Source of the DNA: Pseudomonas sp. UBA6562
GTDB taxonomy: Bacteria; Pseudomonadota; Gammaproteobacteria; Pseudomonadales; Pseudomonadaceae
Reading direction: 5' to 3'
Length of the DNA: 64,000 bases
NCBI RefSeq assembly: GCF_002434265.1
Contig: NZ_DJJS01000002.1
Span: forward strand, 1 to 64,000
This document shows positions 62,095 through 64,000 of this stretch, piece by piece. The stretch's first letter is position 1; every line of letters starts with the position of its first letter. The notes beneath the pieces are model-generated. The model was not told the DNA's origin, made no database searches, and saw only the letters and a program-made list of their open reading frames with translations. Made by a program: the position numbers and the translations under genes.

Positions 62095-63021
62095 TCAGAT
62101 GCCCCAGGCGAAAGGGTCCTGTTCGTCGATCAGCAAGGTGCTGTCGGCGGTCATGTAGGCGCGGCCGGTGATGAACGGGCGGATGTGCTCGCCGTCGCGT
62201 TCGTAGCGGCCCTGGAACTGGCTGCCGGTGATGCTCGCCTGCACCCATACCTCGCCCTCGGCCAGCGCGCCGTCGGCGGCCAGGCACGCCAGCTTGGCGC
62301 TGGTGCCGGTGCCGCAGGGCGAGCGGTCGTAGGCCTTGCCGGGGCACATGACGAAGTTGCGGCTGTCGGCCTGGGGGTCGTCGGCGAACAGCTCGACGTG
62401 ATCGATGGGCGCGCCGTGTTCGCCGGTGATGCCTTGGTTTTCCAGGGCCTTGAGCAAGGCCCAGGTGTAGTCGGTGAGGGCGTCGCGGTTGTCCAGGTCG
62501 AGGCGCTGGCCATGCTCGCCGACCAGGAAGAACCAGTTGCCGCCCCAGGCGATGTCGCCGTGCACCACACCGTGGCCGGGCAGGTCGACGGCCACCTGCT
62601 GGCGGTAGCGGTAGGACGGTACGTTGCCGACGGTGACGCTGTCGTCGTCGTGCAGGGTGGCGCTGACCTGGCCGACCGGCGTGTCGATCAAGTGCACGCC
62701 GGGGGCGATGCGGCCCAGGTGCCGCAGCGAAGCGATCAGGCCGATGGTCCCGTGGCCGCACATGTTCAGGTAGCCGGCGTTGTTGAAGAAGATCACGCCG
62801 CAGGTGGCGCCGGGCGAGACGGGCGGGCAATACAGCGCGCCTACCAGCACGTCGTTGCCGCGCGGCTCCAGCAGGCAGGCGCGACGCCAATGGTCGTGCC
62901 GTTCGCGCAGCTCGTCGCGCTGCTCGGCCATGTCGCGCCCCAGCAGCGCCGGAAAGCCGTCGAGCACCAGGCGCGTGGGCTCGCCACCGGTGTGTGAATC
63001 GATGATGTGGATGGTCTTCAT
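62095..63021 (-). CDS. lhpA: 4-hydroxyproline 2-epimerase
   Basis: Encodes 308 residues from the ATG at 63021. It is a proline-racemase-fold enzyme with both acid/base cysteines: Cys88 in LNMCGHGTIG and Cys236 in RSPCGTGTSAK. Two cysteines distinguish epimerases/racemases from the dehydratases, which have Thr at the second place. It converts trans-4-hydroxy-L-proline to cis-4-hydroxy-D-proline, the first step of the pathway. Confidence 0.93.
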   Translation of the reverse strand: MKTIHIIDSHTGGEPTRLVLDGFPALLGRDMAEQRDELRERHDHWRRACLLEPRGNDVLVGALYCPPVSPGATCGVIFFNNAGYLNMCGHGTIGLIASLRHLGRIAPGVHLIDTPVGQVSATLHDDDSVTVGNVPSYRYRQQVAVDLPGHGVVHGDIAWGGNWFFLVGEHGQRLDLDNRDALTDYTWALLKALENQGITGEHGAPIDHVELFADDPQADSRNFVMCPGKAYDRSPCGTGTSAKLACLAADGALAEGEVWVQASITGSQFQGRYERDGEHIRPFITGRAYMTADSTLLIDEQDPFAWGI

Positions 63022-63043
63022 GGGCTTATCCGTCGGCAAGAGG

Positions 63044-64000
63044 TCAGGGGGCCAGTGCAGCGTTGTGCGGCCCGGTCGGCGCGTCGCTGGCGGCTTCGCT
63101 TTCGTCATCGCCTTCCAGCCGCACCAGGTGCGCCGGCACACCGGTGGCCGCGCCCCAGTAGTAGATGCCCAGGGCGCAGGCGGCCACGGCCAGGGTGTCG
63201 AGCGGGTGGCCGATCACGCCCAGGCCGCCGAAGCTGCCCAGCCACGACAGCAGAATGGTCACGGCGTAGAAGCCGATCAGCCAAGCCGACGAGCGCACCT
63301 GCTGGCCCAGCGACAGATGCTGGGTGGGCACGAAACGGGCGCACAGCAGGTACAGCACGAACATCAGGATCTGCAGGGCCAGCAGCCACGACACGGTGTT
63401 CCAGCCCGACCAGTAGACGATCAGCGCGGCGATGATGAACGACAGCGGGCCCAGCACGCCCATGCCCTTGACCCGGAACGGGCGCGGCATGTCGGGGGCG
63501 TTGCGGCGCAGGGCGGCCACCGTCACCGGCGCCACGGCGTAGCTCAGCACCAGCGCGGCGGAGACCACGTTGATCAGCGCCTCCCACGAAGGGAACGGCA
63601 GGGTCCAGAACACCGCCAGGGCGAAGGTCAGCCACAGCGCCGGGCGCGGGATGCCCGACTGCTCGTCGATGCGGGTGAAATAGCGGAAGAAGGTGCCGGT
63701 CTGCGCCCAACCGTAGACCACCCGAGGCGTGGCGTTCATGTAGATGTTGCCGCAGCCGCTGGGCGAGATCACCGCGTCGGCCACCACCAGGTACGCCAAC
63801 CAGCCCACGCCCAGGGCCAGGGCGATGTCGCGGTAGGGCAGGGCCAGTTCCTTGGACACCGCGGCCCAGCCCTGGGTGAGCATTTCGGTCGGCACGCTGC
63901 CGAGAAACGCCAGTTGCAGCAGCGAGTAGATCGCGGTCGACAGCAATACCGAGAGGATCAGCGCGATGGGGATGGTGCGCTGCGGGTTCTTCACTTCGCT
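63044..64000 (-). CDS. APC-family amino-acid permease, probably for hydroxyproline (partial)
   Basis: Only the C-terminal 318 residues are in the window; the frame is open to base 64000. About eight membrane segments are visible, beginning with the conserved SEVKNPQRTIPIALILSVLL junction between helices 6 and 7 of APC transporters. A GTG at 63994 is internal to that motif and is not the start. It lies directly before the epimerase gene in the same direction. Confidence 0.85.
   Translation of the reverse strand, partial: SEVKNPQRTIPIALILSVLLSTAIYSLLQLAFLGSVPTEMLTQGWAAVSKELALPYRDIALALGVGWLAYLVVADAVISPSGCGNIYMNATPRVVYGWAQTGTFFRYFTRIDEQSGIPRPALWLTFALAVFWTLPFPSWEALINVVSAALVLSYAVAPVTVAALRRNAPDMPRPFRVKGMGVLGPLSFIIAALIVYWSGWNTVSWLLALQILMFVLYLLCARFVPTQHLSLGQQVRSSAWLIGFYAVTILLSWLGSFGGLGVIGHPLDTLAVAACALGIYYWGAATGVPAHLVRLEGDDESEAASDAPTGPHNAALAP

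Overview
ORGANISM. The window looks like a chromosome segment of a Pseudomonas of the putida group. It is GC-rich, carries several copies of a Pseudomonas-type REP sequence (core GGAGCGGC-TTYAGCCGCG), and has nitrate-assimilation, sulfone-desulfurisation and hydroxyproline-catabolism clusters arranged as in that group. The species call is an inference from gene content; no rRNA, tRNA or other taxonomic marker gene is present. LAYOUT. (1) 1-9.9 kb: contractile tail and lysis module on the + strand: tail fibre end, fibre chaperone, sheath, tube, tail chaperone with a probable frameshifted extension, tape measure, U, X, D, GH19 endolysin and nested Rz/Rz1 spanins. The order matches the R-type pyocin (P2-like tailocin) module. 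Capsid genes would lie outside the window, so a complete P2-like prophage is not excluded. (2) 10.0-13.3 kb: an AT-rich accessory island with an ATPase-TIR protein on + and a convergent two-gene unit on - (an EEP-fold nuclease/phosphatase and a 140-residue unknown). This is the best candidate for an undescribed system. About 1 kb of degenerate DNA follows. (3) 14.4-21.3 kb: ordinary chromosome with a chemotaxis receptor, small conserved proteins, two tandem heptamer arrays and an amino-acid permease. (4) 21.4-35.4 kb: the assimilatory nitrate regulon: cobA (siroheme), a PP2C/kinase gene broken by one in-frame stop, nitrate transporter nasA, nasT-nasS, the fused nitrate reductase nasC, and divergent nirBD. 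Upstream of nasA, nasC and nirB I see the same arrangement: a sigma-54 -24/-12 box, then a hexaloop hairpin with A at loop position 1 and G at position 4 (the ANTAR target signature), then a terminator-like hairpin. NtrC/sigma-54 would supply nitrogen control and NasT (held by NasS without nitrate) would antiterminate. (5) 35.5-44.7 kb: ankyrin, DUF416-like, RcnB-like, DUF2314 and ADP-ribosylglycohydrolase proteins, an SDR/HxlR divergent pair with a duplicated fragment of the SDR 3' end, an MFS/TetR divergent pair, and an orphan second copy of the GH19 endolysin. (6) 45.0-52.3 kb: organosulfur acquisition: DszA-like and two DszC/SfnB-like flavoproteins, MsuE-type FMN reductase, SfnG dimethylsulfone monooxygenase and a SfnR-type sigma-54 activator, with sigma-54 boxes at several promoters. 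(7) 52.8-57.8 kb: secreted and HEAT-repeat proteins and a hydrolase-SDR operon. (8) 58.2-64 kb (- strand): trans-4-hydroxy-L-proline catabolism: permease (cut by the window end), 2-epimerase, DHDPS-fold deaminase, semialdehyde dehydrogenase and a D-hydroxyproline oxidase-like flavoprotein. METHOD LIMITS. Family calls come from reading motifs and remembered family features; no database search was run. Start codons were chosen by ribosome-binding site and family length and are uncertain where stated.
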